NCBI GenBank assembly: GCA_013076295.1
Contig: RQOL01000660.1
Span: forward strand, 4,340,001 to 4,404,000
Source: Sanderia malayensis
Taxonomy: Eukaryota > Cnidaria > Scyphozoa > Semaeostomeae > Pelagiidae
Length of the DNA: 64,000 nt
Direction: 5' to 3'
Shown one piece after another: positions 45,653-58,425 of this stretch (position 1 is its first letter; each line of letters starts with the position of its first letter). The notes beneath the pieces were generated by a model. The model worked only from the letters and a program-made list of their open reading frames with translations. It did not search any database and had not been told where the DNA came from. A program made the translations under genes and the position numbers.

Positions 45653-45919
45653 TACCGTAAGTCCTCGAATAAGCCCCCACCTCCGAACAAGCCCTCCCCT
45701 CGAATAAGCCCCCATCCTGATAATCATTTGCCAGGATATTGGGCCCTAAGTTTCCAAACATTAAAGTTTTTTAGTGAATGTATTGCAAATAACAACACGT
45801 TTAAACCAATAGATTTATTGATTGGCTGCATCGTATAGCTTTTATTTTGCTTAATATTGAACAATTATCAAGTTAAAATTTCGTTTTCGCAAATAAGCCC
45901 CGGGGGCTTATGTACGGTA
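45653..45919. mobile_element. CCTCGAATAAGCCCCC MITE, full-length copy
   Basis: Opens TACCGTAAGTCCTCGAATAA, closes AAGCCCCGGGGGCTTATGTACGGTA. The interior (AACCAATAGATTTATTGATT) matches 49752-50027 and the truncated copy ending at 20612. Confidence 0.8.
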
Positions 45920-46462
45920 CTGATAGTACATAGGGCTGATCAAAGTTCAGATTGTATTAAAGAGTTAATATTCAGATATGAGACAATAAAATAGAAGATA
46001 TTTCTGCAAGAATATACATATTATATTGTTCTATGCATCTGTGATATATGTATTACCTATACCTTGCAACACGTTAAAAAGACAAAAGTAAGAAGCGTGA
46101 AAAGTTAAAAACAATAATTTTTCTGGATATTTTTTGCACTATAATTAAAACATCTGAACACAGAATCGAACATAGAATTATGCAGAGAATAGGTTCTTAA
46201 ACTGTGCAATTAATCAACAGCAAATAGCGGTAAAATGGATAATTGCAAGATAATAACATCTATTATATCTCATATTTTATGTTAGTGTAGTATACAGCTA
46301 ATGGTCCAATTTACAACAGAAAAATTGTCCATGGTGTTTGATGGAGGCATGCCCATCTTTAAGAAAAGATAAACTCGATCTTTAAAAACTCGGAAAAATA
46401 CCTGAAGCAAAATTTAAAACAAATATCAAGATTAAACTACAAATGTTCAGTGAAAAATAACA

Positions 46463-46651
46463 TACAGTCAACTCTGTCTAATTCGAACACCCTTGGGAAG
46501 CGTGAAAATGTTCCAATTATAAAAAGTTCGAATTATAGAGGTTTGTTTTATAAGAATTGGTTCATTGGTGATCCTTGAAGGGACGGAGAATTTCGTTCGA
46601 ATTAGATAGAGTTCAAATTACACGAGTTCGAACTATGCAGATTTGACTGTA
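46463..46651. mobile_element. pogo/Tigger-like MITE, CAGTCAACTCTG family, copy 4
   Basis: TACAGTCAACTCTGTCTAAT to TATGCAGATTTGACTGTA; nearly the same as 33923-34112. Intergenic. Confidence 0.85.
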
Positions 46652-46920
46652 TTTACATAAAGTATTGTGATAGAGGCCAAAAACTACACAATAGCTGGAT
46701 AATAGTTAAAAAGAATGGACCAGATGTTTAATTTGGTACACATACCGGATAGGTTTATACACGTTGATTTCCATAAGAACATACGGCTTTGAGTAAGCCT
46801 TCAAACGTTCTTAATCTTTCAAATTTAAGCCAAAACATGTTCTCAAAATGTTCTTAACTATTAAAGATTCTCTGTCTGATTTATATTCAAAAAGCCTTAA
46901 AATCTCTTATTCCTCAATTT

Positions 46921-47000
46921 TGGCGGTGTGTATCTCAGTGCTTAAAGCGCTAAATTTGGTATCCTTGAAAAGTGATACCCCCCATTGGTTCGAGTCCATG
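46921..47000 (+). repeat. tRNA-like sequence (possible SINE head)
   Basis: GTATCTCAGTGCTTAAAGCGC resembles a polymerase III A box with D-arm, and GGTTCGAGTCC, about 45 bp further on, is a perfect B box. The acceptor stem does not close, so this is more likely a tRNA-derived element than a working tRNA gene. Confidence 0.4.
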
Positions 47001-47260
47001 AAAGGTCGAAAATAAAAACTGCAAGCCACCGACCAGCTCAGCTATCCCTACTCCCGAGATCAGTAAATAAGTACTCAACATATTCGTTCAATAATGCCCT
47101 GGGTAGTCACAAATTCTGGGCGCAAAACCCGCTGGTCAATAGCAGCTGCATGCCCCCAGCCTGCGTTAACAAAGAAACGGTGCTTGCTTGCTTAAATAAA
47201 CATACCCTTTCCTTCTTATATGACTCGTCCTTATAAAAAATGACAGGTTGTACTGATAGA

Positions 47261-47375
47261 AAGAGTTAACTGCCCCAATAATATAAGCAAATTCACATTT
47301 CTGAAAGAAAGAGTTAACTGCCAGAAATGTGAATTTGCTCTTTAATATAAGGAAATTCACATTTCTGATAGGAAA
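47261..47375. repeat. Small inverted/direct repeat cluster
   Basis: GAAAGAGTTAACTGCC occurs twice, and AGCAAATTCACATTTCTG faces CAGAAATGTGAATTTGCT to form an 18-bp stem, with a further partial copy downstream. Confidence 0.7.
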
Positions 47376-47692
47376 AATGAAAAACATTACCTTGAACGAA
47401 AAGAACAATTACCTTTAGAACTTCTAAGCTGTGACTTCAGTGCCTCTCATTCTTATGCTGTCCTCCCCACCTCTTCCACCAGCAGTGTATTCAACTTGAT
47501 CTTTGCTTCTAGATAAAGTTCGCAGTTCAACAACTCAGTCATAGAGGTTAAAGTAGCAAAGTAGCAAAGTAGCAAAGTTCAAAACAAGCCCATTTGAGCC
47601 AAAGGCCTTTAATATTTAATATTTGGGAGTAATATTCATTGCAGTTCGTATAATAGAAATTGATATTGATCTACCACGCTACTGTAAATGTT

Positions 47693-47905
47693 TATACTGT
47701 AAATGACCGAATAACCGCCCATGACGCTTAATTAAACAAAATTAAATGTTAACAGTAAGTTGTTCTATTATGTTGTTAGACTCAAAATAAGGCTCCCTGT
47801 GTGGTTAACATTAGTGGGAAAGTGGTTATTCCGGGCAAGGGCCTTATTGTGAATTTTGATTCAAACACCGGGCGGTTATTTTGATTATGGGCGGTTATTC
47901 TATCA
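47693..47905. mobile_element. GAATAACCGCCCATGACGC-type MITE
   Basis: ACTGTAAATGACCGAATAACCGCCC at the left is answered by TGATTATGGGCGGTTATTCT at the right. A stray end of the same family is at about 50467-50515. Confidence 0.6.
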
Positions 47906-48491
47906 ATCATAGTATGTAGAATACGAGAACGAAACTAATTAAACGAAAAAAATGCTTCGAAAAAAAGCCGGGAGCGATTATTGATAATCGCCGGGAGCGA
48001 TAATTCATTTATTCAGGCCTCGCGTAGCCTTTCTAAACATACGTAAAGAGGGTTTTTAGACACAACTAGTCTCGTCACCAGGCTGAATATAACCGTGAAA
48101 ACGATTGGCTGATCTGTTTTCTTATAGCCTCGTTTCTAAACAAGCCCAAGGGGCGTAAAAAGTGCTTTGGGGGGAGGGGTGGCATTTTTTCGAAGTATTA
48201 CAAGTTTGTTGTAATGAAACTTACTTATCAATAAGAGGAGAACTCTCGTGACTTCCTGTGTGTCCTATTCAAAAGGTAAGATTACTTCAAATTATAATAA
48301 TTACAGCTTTAAATATTCAAATTAAATAAATAAATATGATTAATTGATTAAGCAAGAGTAAAAAACTCAAGCTCTCAAATGAGACAGCATTTAAATTACT
48401 AAATGTTTTAAAGATGATACATGATAGAGACCAAATGGAAAATAAACTTTATATCACAACTATATGTGTAATGTAACACTAGCTAATTCTG

Positions 48492-51400
48492 TCATAATTT
48501 CGTATCACGTGTATCTTCATAGTCGTTAGATTTATCGTTACTATTGTCTCTAAATGTCTCCTTCGAAGGCAATTCCTCCGCATTACCCTTAGTGTCATTT
48601 GGTTCGATATCATCAAAGATCTCATTATCCGGTCCCGTGTCTAGTCGTTCAGTCCCCGATTCCTCAGTCAACTTATTTCCCGTTTCGAGATCCTGCTCCG
48701 CTGTATCATATGTCTCGGTATCACAACTTGCCTCGTTCTCAGAATGACTAATTGTGAGAATGACTGACTGATCTTTTTCCTTGGCAACATCATTTTGTTT
48801 ATTAGCGTCAGTATCGTCATTTGCCGTCGCTCTTGGCGACGTAAGCGTCAATTCAGTCACAGTAATTACGTCATGTCCGGTCTGGTTTGTGCCAGTTTTC
48901 GTATCTGTAAAATATTTCGTCAATTTAACTCAATAAAGTTTAAACGGTAGGAAATCCATGTGTGACACAGTGTTATCTCAATCTAACGAACCCGGCTTAA
49001 AACGGCAAGATTTCAGCAATGCATATACCTCTTTTATATTTTTATAAGAATACCTTAACTTTTATAGGGCCTAGAATTTTCCATTGCTATTCTTAAATTT
49101 TCATGGCCATTGGCAACTTTGAGCCTCAGCATTCTTATCAACATTATTCTTATAAACAAGAACAGCAAATAAAGAGTAAAACATCCTCGTGCTTTACAAT
49201 TTATTCTCGCTTCATTAACTCGCAATGAAAAGAACCACACATGCCTACCTTGCTATATTTGAAATACGTTATATCGAGATTCCACTGTATCATGCATCGA
49301 GCCTTAACAAAAATGTTATTGTGCAGAAATTTCACCCTGAGAGCTATCTGCTACAAGGGGGAGGGAGTGATCAGATGCGCGGAGTTTACCTTTGTGGCCT
49401 TTCTTCTTTCTATTCGCCGTGTACTTCTCATACGCAATGATAATAATCGCCAAAAGGATAGCCTCGATGACAATGCCAATGAAGGGCCATAGGGCACCGA
49501 GAGGGTCTGCAAATAAAAGCAATACTTGCTTGAGAATGTTGATAGGAAAATTGTAATTATCAATTAGTTCACTTTCCAGTTCGATTCAGAAACAACATGC
49601 AAGAGGGATGAGGATGAGAGCTCTGCTGTCGACCAACAACAACAACAACAATAACAACAGCAATAACAAATTGTCCATCTTCAATCACTCAATGCATACA
49701 CGAATTTCCAAACATCTAGCTCGTTGCAAAGTCGTGGGGAACAGAGGTCCATACCGTAAATCCTCGAATAAGCCCCCCACCTTCGAATAAGCCCTCCCCT
49801 CGAATAAGTCCCCATCCCGATAATCATTTGCAAGGATATTGGGCCCAAGTTTCCAGGCATTGAAGTTGTTTAGTGGATGTAATGCAAATAACAGCAAGTT
49901 TAAACCAATAACTTCATTGATTGGCTACATCGTAAAGCTTTTATTTTGCTTTATATTGAGCAATAATCCAGCTAAAATTTCGTTTTTGCAAATAAGCCCC
50001 CGGGAGCGTGTTCGAGGATTTACTGTAGTCGTCACAATTTCAAACAAACTGGCACAATCTTTCGAAGAAATAAAGAGTACCTTAGTCATATTTCTGAATA
50101 AAGGGGGGGGGATGCGGGATACAAGTCCCGCAAATATTAACAACAATGTTGATGTATCTTTCCTTACCTCTCACTCTAAGAGTGAACTTCACCTGAGCCG
50201 AACCACCAGCATTTGAAGCAGTGCATGTGTAAACACCTCTATCGGAATATTGGGCAGATGAAATCTCCAAAACCGCATTTTTATTGCCACCGTCATCTGA
50301 GAACTTATAACGAGCATTGCTTGTATCTAGTAATGAAATAGAAGCAATTCAATGATGGCCTACCCCCGTACCCCACTCGAACAAGATTGATACAATGATT
50401 GGTGGGAAACTTCCAGGGGGTGAAGTACAATAGTGGCAAATGGAATATTCTCAGTATTGAGCATTTAATATTGTTTAATTAAGCGCCATGAGCGGTTATT
50501 GGGTCATTTACAGTACAGTCAAATCTGCATAATTCGAGCTCGCGTAATTCGAATTCGCATAATTCGAACTTTATCTAATTCGAACTTGGAAAAGGAGGGG
50601 ATGAATGAAGGATACAATTGCGAAAATCCTAATCCTATGATTATTGATACCATTAAATCCACATTCTACCAGCACTGATAAATAACAGTTAAACAATTAA
50701 CCACTCTGGGGGGGTCGCTTTTCCAACGTAATTTAACCCTATCGTCGCCACTTATTGACGGGGGTGGCTAAACATGCTAAATTATAGTGAATACGGTGCC
50801 GCAGGGCTCACTACTTACTTGTAATGGGACTTTTGCCTTTCACCCACGTAACGGTCGCATTTGGATTGGCTACAACTTTACAGACCATTTTAGCACTGCC
50901 TTTCTGCTTGATATCTATCGTCTGCTTAGCGGCCACACCACTGGCCAGTGCGACCGACACTAGATAATAGCAAGAATAATGCAACTTATCACATAAACGT
51001 ATAACATAAACTCCTTCAACATGCAAAACACAACGGCCTATGCCGAAGGGCAACCCTCCTTAAAATAATCAAATATGAAATATGAAATATGAAAAAATAT
51101 GAAAACATCGGAATCGTGTAAAAAATGCACTATACTGTTTGACCTGGATATGTCAACAACAATTTATGTTGAATTATTAAATATTTGCAGCATCTGTCTC
51201 CACTGGCTTTGATTTACTTCATGTATGAATAAAGGCCTGTGCCTCAATATATCATAGCTTTGTCAACCGGCATAAATTTACCGCAGTAGTATTGTCTTTT
51301 GTGAAGACATGTATACTGGGGAAAACAAGTGTTCTTGTATTGCACAAAGGTGTCCAATACAACCTGTCCATTAATACAGGCTCCGTGGTATTGTATTAAC

Positions 51401-54400
51401 CCCGGCGAGTTCGACATGTCAAGATCAATTCAACTCAATTGTATTCGTATTCACTAATTATGAACTACTCACGAATACTGTAAAAGCTCTAATAAGCGCC
51501 CAGGACGTCAATTAAATTTTCGATTTTTCATACGGGGGATTCACTGAAAAAATATGATCTAAGGGGGGCTAAGGGGAGCTAAATAGAGCATTTACGGTAG
51601 TTCATAAAACGTGCTATTCATCAAAAAGACATGCAACTAAAAGTTGATAAACTGCTAACGAAACTACCTACCATTTGTGCTCGAACTCTGTTGGTCGACT
51701 AACTGTCTGATGATGATAAAGCCTGCTGAGAAACTAAACTGTTAACGAACTTGACTTCCTTTGCACCTGCACCCACAGCTATCCACTAGCAATAAGGTAC
51801 AAATCACCCAGACGTGCTAAAAGGCGCATCTGTTTTATAACTCACAAGCCCAAGGTTACTTGTGCTGAATAGCTGAATGCTCTGAGGCCTGAGCCTCGAT
51901 ATATCATAGCTTATATCATATCATAGCTATGAGACTGTTTCTGTAATTTCGCAAGAGAACAACGTACAAAAGCATATTGGGATTCCATAACTGTTCAGTT
52001 CCATTTGTTCTAAGCTAATTAAGATGTCAGATATTCGTATTATCTAAAATATAACTATCCAAACTGCTTATAACAGTCCAAATCATGCTTATTCCAAAAA
52101 ACATATAGCTATCCTGATTAGTGCCGATATATTTACAATTAAGCAAGACTGGATGATGTCCTATATGCGTCTCTGATTCGCTAAAGAGCAAGTGGTACTG
52201 TGTGTTTATAGCAATGTTAGCTTGGTTTAATGGCGAGAAAGAGAAAGGATTGCAACACGACAAAGCGATATGAATGGGAAGGATGGGCTTGAGTAATGAA
52301 ATATGGATGAATGCATCAACTCCTAGAGAGCAGTTCATTCCCGAAACTTCGTCTATGGAACAGATATACTTGATTTTCTGTGTTCTGTCTATTACGCTCA
52401 ACCTTTGCGTGTTAGCACTGTAAGCACGGAGAAATTAAAGGACTAGCTTTTATGTATGCATGTAGGTGTTATTCGGCAAATGGGCAAATGACATTAGGTT
52501 TGCTAAATTGATTAAACTATTAACGTACCTTTAATGGTCACGGTGAACTGAATATTCGCTTCACCACCAGGGTTTTTAGCACTGCAAGCGTAGACACCTT
52601 TGTCAGATTTCTCGACGGATGAGATTGTCAAAATGCCATTCTTGTCGTTATTACCGTTTGAGAATTTGTAACGAGCATCGGTTGCAGCTATTGACACAAA
52701 AAACAGATTGTTATAAACACACTGTCCGCAGCACAGAAATTTATACAAAACAAGCCCTGCCTTTAAAAAGCGGGGTGGTATCTAAGAGAGGCATTAACTA
52801 TGCTAGGAATTGCATGTATGTATGCAACCTATGTAAGTAAGTGCAAATAGCTACTTACCCGTGATGGGCTTCTGATCCTTCGACCATGCCACTGTTACGT
52901 CTGGGAATGCAATGACGTCACAAGTCAGCTTTCCCTGAGTTTTAGCATGGAATGTCACAACCTGAGCTGCTTTCACGCCTTTGGCTCTTTCAACTGGCAC
53001 TATTAACAAATTATAATAATAGTAATAATAACAATGATTATACAGAGTAAACTTTCTCTATAAGACACATACTGTTGTCAATAAGGGCTAGTGGGAATAT
53101 ATATCAGACAAATCACAAATAACTGATATTTAGGGAGATGAGTTTTGATTTATCCATGATTGCCAAAACCTATAAAAGAGATGGCTATTCAACTACAGAA
53201 GAGCTTCCATGTAGCTAGAGACTAGAGAGACCATTGGAAACAATGATTTTCCCTCTTGCAGAGAAGTATCCATTGTATAGGGGAATCTAATAATAGAGTT
53301 TCAATTGCATATGTTTGCTTAATATAAATAACTTACAACCAATGAGGTCACTTTTCGTGTAAGTATATTGGACAGACTGTTGATTGGTGTTGAGTTTGAT
53401 GATGCAAGTGTAGTAACCAGCACTGGCACTGCTCACTATCTTATTGAGAGTGCTAGTGATAGTTCTTGTACTGCCAGTGTTCACGGCATTGGTAGTTGCA
53501 TCACTTGTTACATCTTCCCCGCCTGTTTTTGGTGCCACCTTTGAAGTAAAAAACCCAACTCTGGTTATAAAATGTTGAAATTTGTTGTAGGATAGCTTTG
53601 CATAATATTATTCACTCACAAAAACTCCTTAATTCACTCACAACGACTCCTTCATTCACTCACAACGACTCCTTTATTTACTCACATTCATTTCTTTATT
53701 CACTCACACTAATTTCTTTATTCATTGCTTTATTCACTCCTTTATTCACTCACGTTAACTTCTTTATTCACTCCTTTACTCACTCACATTCATTTCTTTA
53801 TTCATTCCTTTATTCACCCACATTCATTTCTTTACTCACTCCTTTATTTCTCATTCAATAATTCCATAAAGAGTTGCCTTGCCTTGTGTCTGTGACATTG
53901 CTACCTATCTTCAGGGTTCACTTTACTGCATATTGAATATAAATGAATCACTTAGCATGAAATCACAAATAAAGAGCAAAGAATAAGAGCAGCAAAAATA
54001 CCTTGCTGAACTTCCATTCTGCAGACAGAGTTGGGTTGGTAACAGATGGCGATACATCTGTGGATGCCTTGCATTCAAGACTAGTTGTCGCTCCAGCTTT
54101 AGAACCACCTGACTTTACAAGACTAACCTTTGCAACAGTTTTCACTATAACAAAAAACAATAAATATTTACAGCTGGACTATTAATATTCCAGAAATCCT
54201 TTTCAAAAACAAATTTTCAGATGAGTAAATTGAATATTAAGCTTTATAAAAGGTATAATATGCAGTTGATTAATAAAATTATTGAATTAAACTTGCTGTT
54301 TCTCGTAATAAATTAATTAAAAAACTTCATTGCCTTGATAGTTGGGCTCAATGCCCTTCCCAACCCTAACCCTAACGATATTAGAGTGGGGGCATATTTG

Positions 54401-55980
54401 AGAGAGGACTCAATGGGAGGTGGAGGCTTATTCAAGATTTTACAGCAAAGATATTAAGCTATAACATAGGATATTGAACTATAACATAGGAAATTAAAAA
54501 ATATACCCATAGGCATCTATTATACACAAGTCCCTTTGCATACCAAGTAAAATAGAGCCGTGATAAAACAATGTTCAAATTCCAACAAAACAAAGAGCTT
54601 TGAGACTGAAACATCAGAAATTGAGGACAATAAGGCAACTTACGTGGTAGCACAAACATTTCAACAAATGTTTGCGGGCTCTCTGACTTGCAATACCACC
54701 CTGGGTGACCAAGGGCATCAGATACCTCAACCGGATTAAAAGTGACCTTTTTAGCCATTGTTAGGCCTGAAATAAACACAAAAAATTAATGCATTAATAC
54801 TAAACTGTCTAAAAAAACTTCTTCAGATGAATAGAGTCGATATTAAAGGTCAAACTTACCCTGAGTTGTTGTATTTATGATGATTCTATTAGATGCAGTC
54901 AGAAAAACAGGTTTTGCATTTTTAAGGTAATATATCTCAATACTCTTGGGTGCAGGAATTTCTGTAGCTGTTGAAGAACATTGAAATGAGACAACGTCTC
55001 CTTCCACAACATGCAGGTTCGATTTGTCTACTCTCACCAAAATGGTTCGTGCCGCTGAAATTAACAAAACTAAAGTCATGGACAAGAAAAATCGTTAAAG
55101 CTATTAGAGAGATAGCTATTGCAAAATCGCAATATGCTAAAACTTGAAAGGAACTAAAAGTAACATTGCTATGTGGGGGTTGAGTAAACTAAGCATAAAT
55201 TGTACTAGGATCCAAATTTGAAGGGCCAGATGTATAGCTTTTTAAACTTTTGTTATAGATTTCTTGTCCCAATAGTCTGCCTAGTATAACCAACAATATA
55301 TCTGAGAGAGTCTACAGACAAGCTTTCAACACAATTGTTATCAGAATAATTATATTATTTTAGTCTTCTTTCTCAGAACTTTCTCCTTAAGAAATAAACA
55401 TTCCGTTCAGACACTAGAGATTAAAAAACCAGCTTGTTAAGGATTTGACCAATACAAGATCAAGCATGCAATTGAAATCAAATTTCTGTCGTTTGGGCTG
55501 GGCGTTAATGGAAGTAAATTGGTCTACATTTTATTAATTTGTTTCATGCTTGGATTTTTCCAAAAAGCATAAATCAATTTCTTCAAAGCTCAAAACGTGT
55601 AGTTTCAAACTTTTGTAGCAATCGAATTTTGAGGCCAGGAATGTCCTAAGCAATGATTTCGAATAAATTTCAGTCAACTAATGTAGGAAATGTTATATTC
55701 TGCAAAACTGTGGTCCATGTAAAATTATTTTCATAATCACTAGCTATGCTTTGCATTCTACTAAATTACATTTCTCATTTTAAAATTAAAAATGAACAAA
55801 ACAGAAAATGAGGTTTGCAACAGGAAAAAACATGCCTGGACTGGTGGACTGGTATTATTAGGCCAGTCCCCGTTTCCAACTTTGCAAAAAAGACTCACCT
55901 ACTCAAAACTTACCTTCACAATTTTGATATAACAAAGCGAGTGCAATAAGAAGAAATACACCAAGTTTCGTTGTATACAT
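48492..55980 (-). CDS. Basigin/neuroplastin-like receptor with four Ig domains
   Basis: Eleven exons: 55914-55980, 54860-55054, 54644-54766, 54002-54144, 53337-53538, 52859-52999, 52529-52687, 50819-50959, 50168-50326, 49390-49506, 48492-48904; total 619 aa. All introns except one are phase 1. The donor at 53337 could also be 53340 in the same phase. A signal peptide (LGVFLLIALALLY) is followed by four Ig domains, each split over two exons. Domains 3 and 4 have equal exon sizes (141+159) and clear I-set signatures (KGVYACSAKN; DRGVYTCTASN). The membrane exon ALWPFIGIVIEAILLAI then AYEKY strongly resembles basigin and neuroplastin, including the buried Glu. The 137-residue acidic Thr/Asp/Glu-rich tail is unlike theirs. 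By analogy it could chaperone transporters or act in cell adhesion; that role is inferred. Confidence 0.88.
49626..49668. repeat. (AAC)n microsatellite
   Basis: ACCAACAACAACAACAACAA-type run in an intron of the Ig receptor. Confidence 0.8.
49752..50027. mobile_element. CCTCGAATAAGCCCCC MITE, copy in Ig-receptor intron
   Basis: TACCGTAAATCCTCGAATAA to TTCGAGGATTTACTGTA; matches 45653-45919 internally. Between the fourth Ig domain and the membrane exon. Confidence 0.85.
50514..50587. mobile_element. One end of a CAGTCAAATCTGCATAATTCG MITE
   Basis: Carries the AATTCGAACT-rich terminus of the family at 46463 but lacks the other end. Confidence 0.65.
51476..51600. mobile_element. Short GCTCTAATAAGCGCCC MITE
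   Basis: TACTGTAAAAGCTCTAATAA to GAGCATTTACGGTA; about 125 bp, in an Ig-receptor intron of roughly 1.5 kb that otherwise shows nothing. Confidence 0.6.
53600..53850. repeat. CTTTATTCACTCACAYT simple repeat
   Basis: Variable short units (TTCACTCACAACGACTCC, TTCATTTCTTTATTCACTC) fill this Ig-receptor intron. Confidence 0.8.
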
Positions 55981-56235
55981 TTTGAAAACAGAATATACAG
56001 TTTAAGCGCAAATATACAACAACAGGTGGTAGACCAAAAGCTACTTTGCTGCAATCTGAAAAATGCCCTTCCCTAACAATCAGCCATTTTCAAAAGCCAA
56101 GCCAATTAAAGGACAGCCACAGCCAGCCAAACAAAGGCGGGCACCTCTCCCCAGGCCACCATAACCCGTAGCTTCTGCATGGAAGCTCACCCGAGCGCGC
56201 TTATTTGAGGAAGGAATAAATACTTGTTGTTTTCA

Positions 56236-56408
56236 GTGGCATCAGTGGCGTAGCTATAGGGGGGGCAGGGGGGGCAGCTGCCCCCCACCAAACGTTTCCA
56301 GCTGATTGTCGGAAAATTTGTCGGAAAATTTACAACGCAAATTTTACGTTTGTCGGAATTTGTCCGGGTTTCGCTCCTTCGCCGCCAAATCGCAGCTACG
56401 CCAGTGGC
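56236..56408. mobile_element. AGTGGCGTAGCT-ended MITE
   Basis: CAGTGGCGTAGCTATAGGGG at the left faces GCAGCTACGCCAGTGG at the right. The interior is G-run rich and contains TTGTCGGAAAATTT twice. Confidence 0.6.
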
Positions 56409-57003
56409 ATAGATAGAGGGGGGTCAGGGGGGGGCAAAAAACCCACCTGTAGAGCTAAACTGCCGTTTTGTCGGAAAATTTTTGAACTTGTCGGAAAATA
56501 AATATCTTCTGTTTACGTTCAGTTCTAGGTAATTTCCTTATCTTATATTCATAGTCTTGAAGAAACAAAAATGTTTCTTAAATTTTTGACGTAAAATCTG
56601 AATGAATAACAAACACCATTTCGCCAAGCTGATGAAACACTTCCTAATGAACAACTTTTGAACACCTTATGATTTTTTGTATTATTACTTTTAATTTTTA
56701 CTTTACTTTATTTTTATTTTATTTTTAATTTTTGTTTTTGATTATTCCTTATATCTTACTGTTGCTGTTGTTATTCAAACTTAAAATTGAAATGTAATTA
56801 AACACATCAAACTGGACACATGGCTCGATAGCTAGTCTTAAGTTTTTTCCATGTGTCCATCAGCTTAAAATCTTAAATTTTTTAAATTAATGTTCGTATA
56901 TTGTAATTAACCAATTTTTTGCTGAAAATAATTTTGAGTTTAGTTTGAGTTTAGTTTGAATTTCTCGCCCCTCCTATAAAATTTCCTATCTACGCCATTG
57001 GTT
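56401..57003. mobile_element. Second GTGGCATAGATAG-ended element, abutting the first
   Basis: CCAGTGGCATAGATAGAGGG at the left and CCTATCTACGCCATTGG at the right form an inverted repeat. It shares GTTTTGTCGGAAAATTTTTG with the neighbouring element, so both belong to one family. Confidence 0.55.
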
Positions 57004-57476
57004 GTTTTGCGCATACCTCAATTAAACGCCCACCTTTGAATAAGCTCCCATGGGGGATTATTCGATTTTAGCAGCAAAAATCGAACAACTGGATGAAATT
57101 TGATCATAAGTTTATAGGATGGCTTTTTGATAATTTTATATTTGATAACTTTGGAGATTGTTTGTTATTTTAATAAATACTTTTGATTCTATTTTTTGAC
57201 TGACTTTCTTCTTACATTGCCTTCAGGTTAAGGCAACAGGCGACTCTGTGATGTGCTTTGCTTGAACAAAAACAAAGTACCATTACGAAGAATCGCATTA
57301 AATTGAGTTTCTCTTCTCTATTGACACACTGGCAGTCACAATAATATCATGACGATAATGAATAATTTATCAACATATATAATGCTAAAAATGTTGTTCA
57401 TTCCATACGATTGCACTTCTACCAATGCAAATGCAATGCCTTAAGAGAAAGTTAGAATGCTGTGAAAAACCACACT

Positions 57477-57960
57477 AACTGATACACCATACAGTCTCAG
57501 TAGTATTACGTCATGCATACTCCTGCGCAGTAGCCTCTATATGGCACTGCGCATACACACCCACCTTTACGGCTTCTAACCCTAGCTCTAGCCCTTACCC
57601 TAACTGATACATCATACAGTGTCAGTAGTATTACGTCATGCATACTCCTGCGCAGTAGCCTCTATATGGCACTGCGCATACACGCCCACCTTTAGGGCAA
57701 TCTAGCCCTAACCCTAGCCCTAGCCCTAACCCTAACCCTAATTCTAACTGATACACCATACAATGTCAGTAGTATTACGTCATGCATACTTCTGCGCAGT
57801 AGCCTATATATGGCACTGCGCATACATGCCCACCCTTAGGGCACTCTAACCCTCACCCTAACCCCAACTGAAACACCAGACACCATCAGTACTGTTACGT
57901 CATGCAAGCTGCTACGTAGTAGCCAATCTAGAGTACTGCGCATACACGCCCATGTTTATG
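57477..57960. repeat. Tandem array (four ~120-144 bp units) containing telomere-like CCCTAA blocks
   Basis: Units begin AACTGATACACCATACAGT at about 57477, 57602, 57746 and 57866. Each holds TTACGTCATGCATACTCCTG, GCGCAGTAGCC and ACTGCGCATACA. Units 1-3 end in variable runs of CCCTAA/CCCTAG. Related blocks are at 10058-10200. Confidence 0.85.
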
Positions 57961-57995
57961 ACATTTTAAATTACAAATTGATCAAAACATAAACT

Positions 57996-58075
57996 AAATG
58001 TCCTCATCTGGTTTTGAACCAGTGCCCTTGAGCTTAGTTTCCAGGTAAGTTACCATTAGTCTACAGCAGCGCTTT
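57996..58075 (-). repeat. tRNA-like sequence next to the array
   Basis: On the minus strand, TAGACTAATGGTAA resembles an A box and CTGGTTCAAAACCAG a T-arm with B box. No matching acceptor stem was found, so probably tRNA-derived. Confidence 0.3.
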
Positions 58076-58364
58076 CTAGCAGAAGAGAATATCATAAGGT
58101 CAAAGTTCAGTTTTTTATTTCTAAGCGAAAACCACTGGTACGATCTGATTATTGGTGTTACTTGAGCAGCGCTAACAATGATAACAGCTGGTTCATACTC
58201 CTTAAATAGATTAATCTTTGTCTTCCTTTTCCTCACTTTCCCTCAATACATTCAATGATTGTCAAGTCTTCCAACCCTTCCTTCCTCAATATGTGCTCAA
58301 AAAATGTAAGCTGTCTCATTCTGATTACAGTATTGCTCGAGAGTTAGACTTAATTTAATATGTA

Positions 58365-58425
58365 CTCACGGTAGCTCAAGTCTTGGTATTGGCAATATGG
58401 AGCTCACGGTAGCTCAAGTCTTGGT
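58365..58425. repeat. 23-bp direct duplication
   Basis: CTCACGGTAGCTCAAGTCTT plus GGT at 58365 and again at 58403. Confidence 0.75.

Noticed and set aside
53598..53861. 87-aa plus-strand frame
   Set aside because: Translation of the TTCACTCACA simple repeat in the Ig-receptor intron.
57994..58236. 80-aa minus-strand frame
   Set aside because: It overlaps the tRNA-like segment and shows no protein family resemblance.
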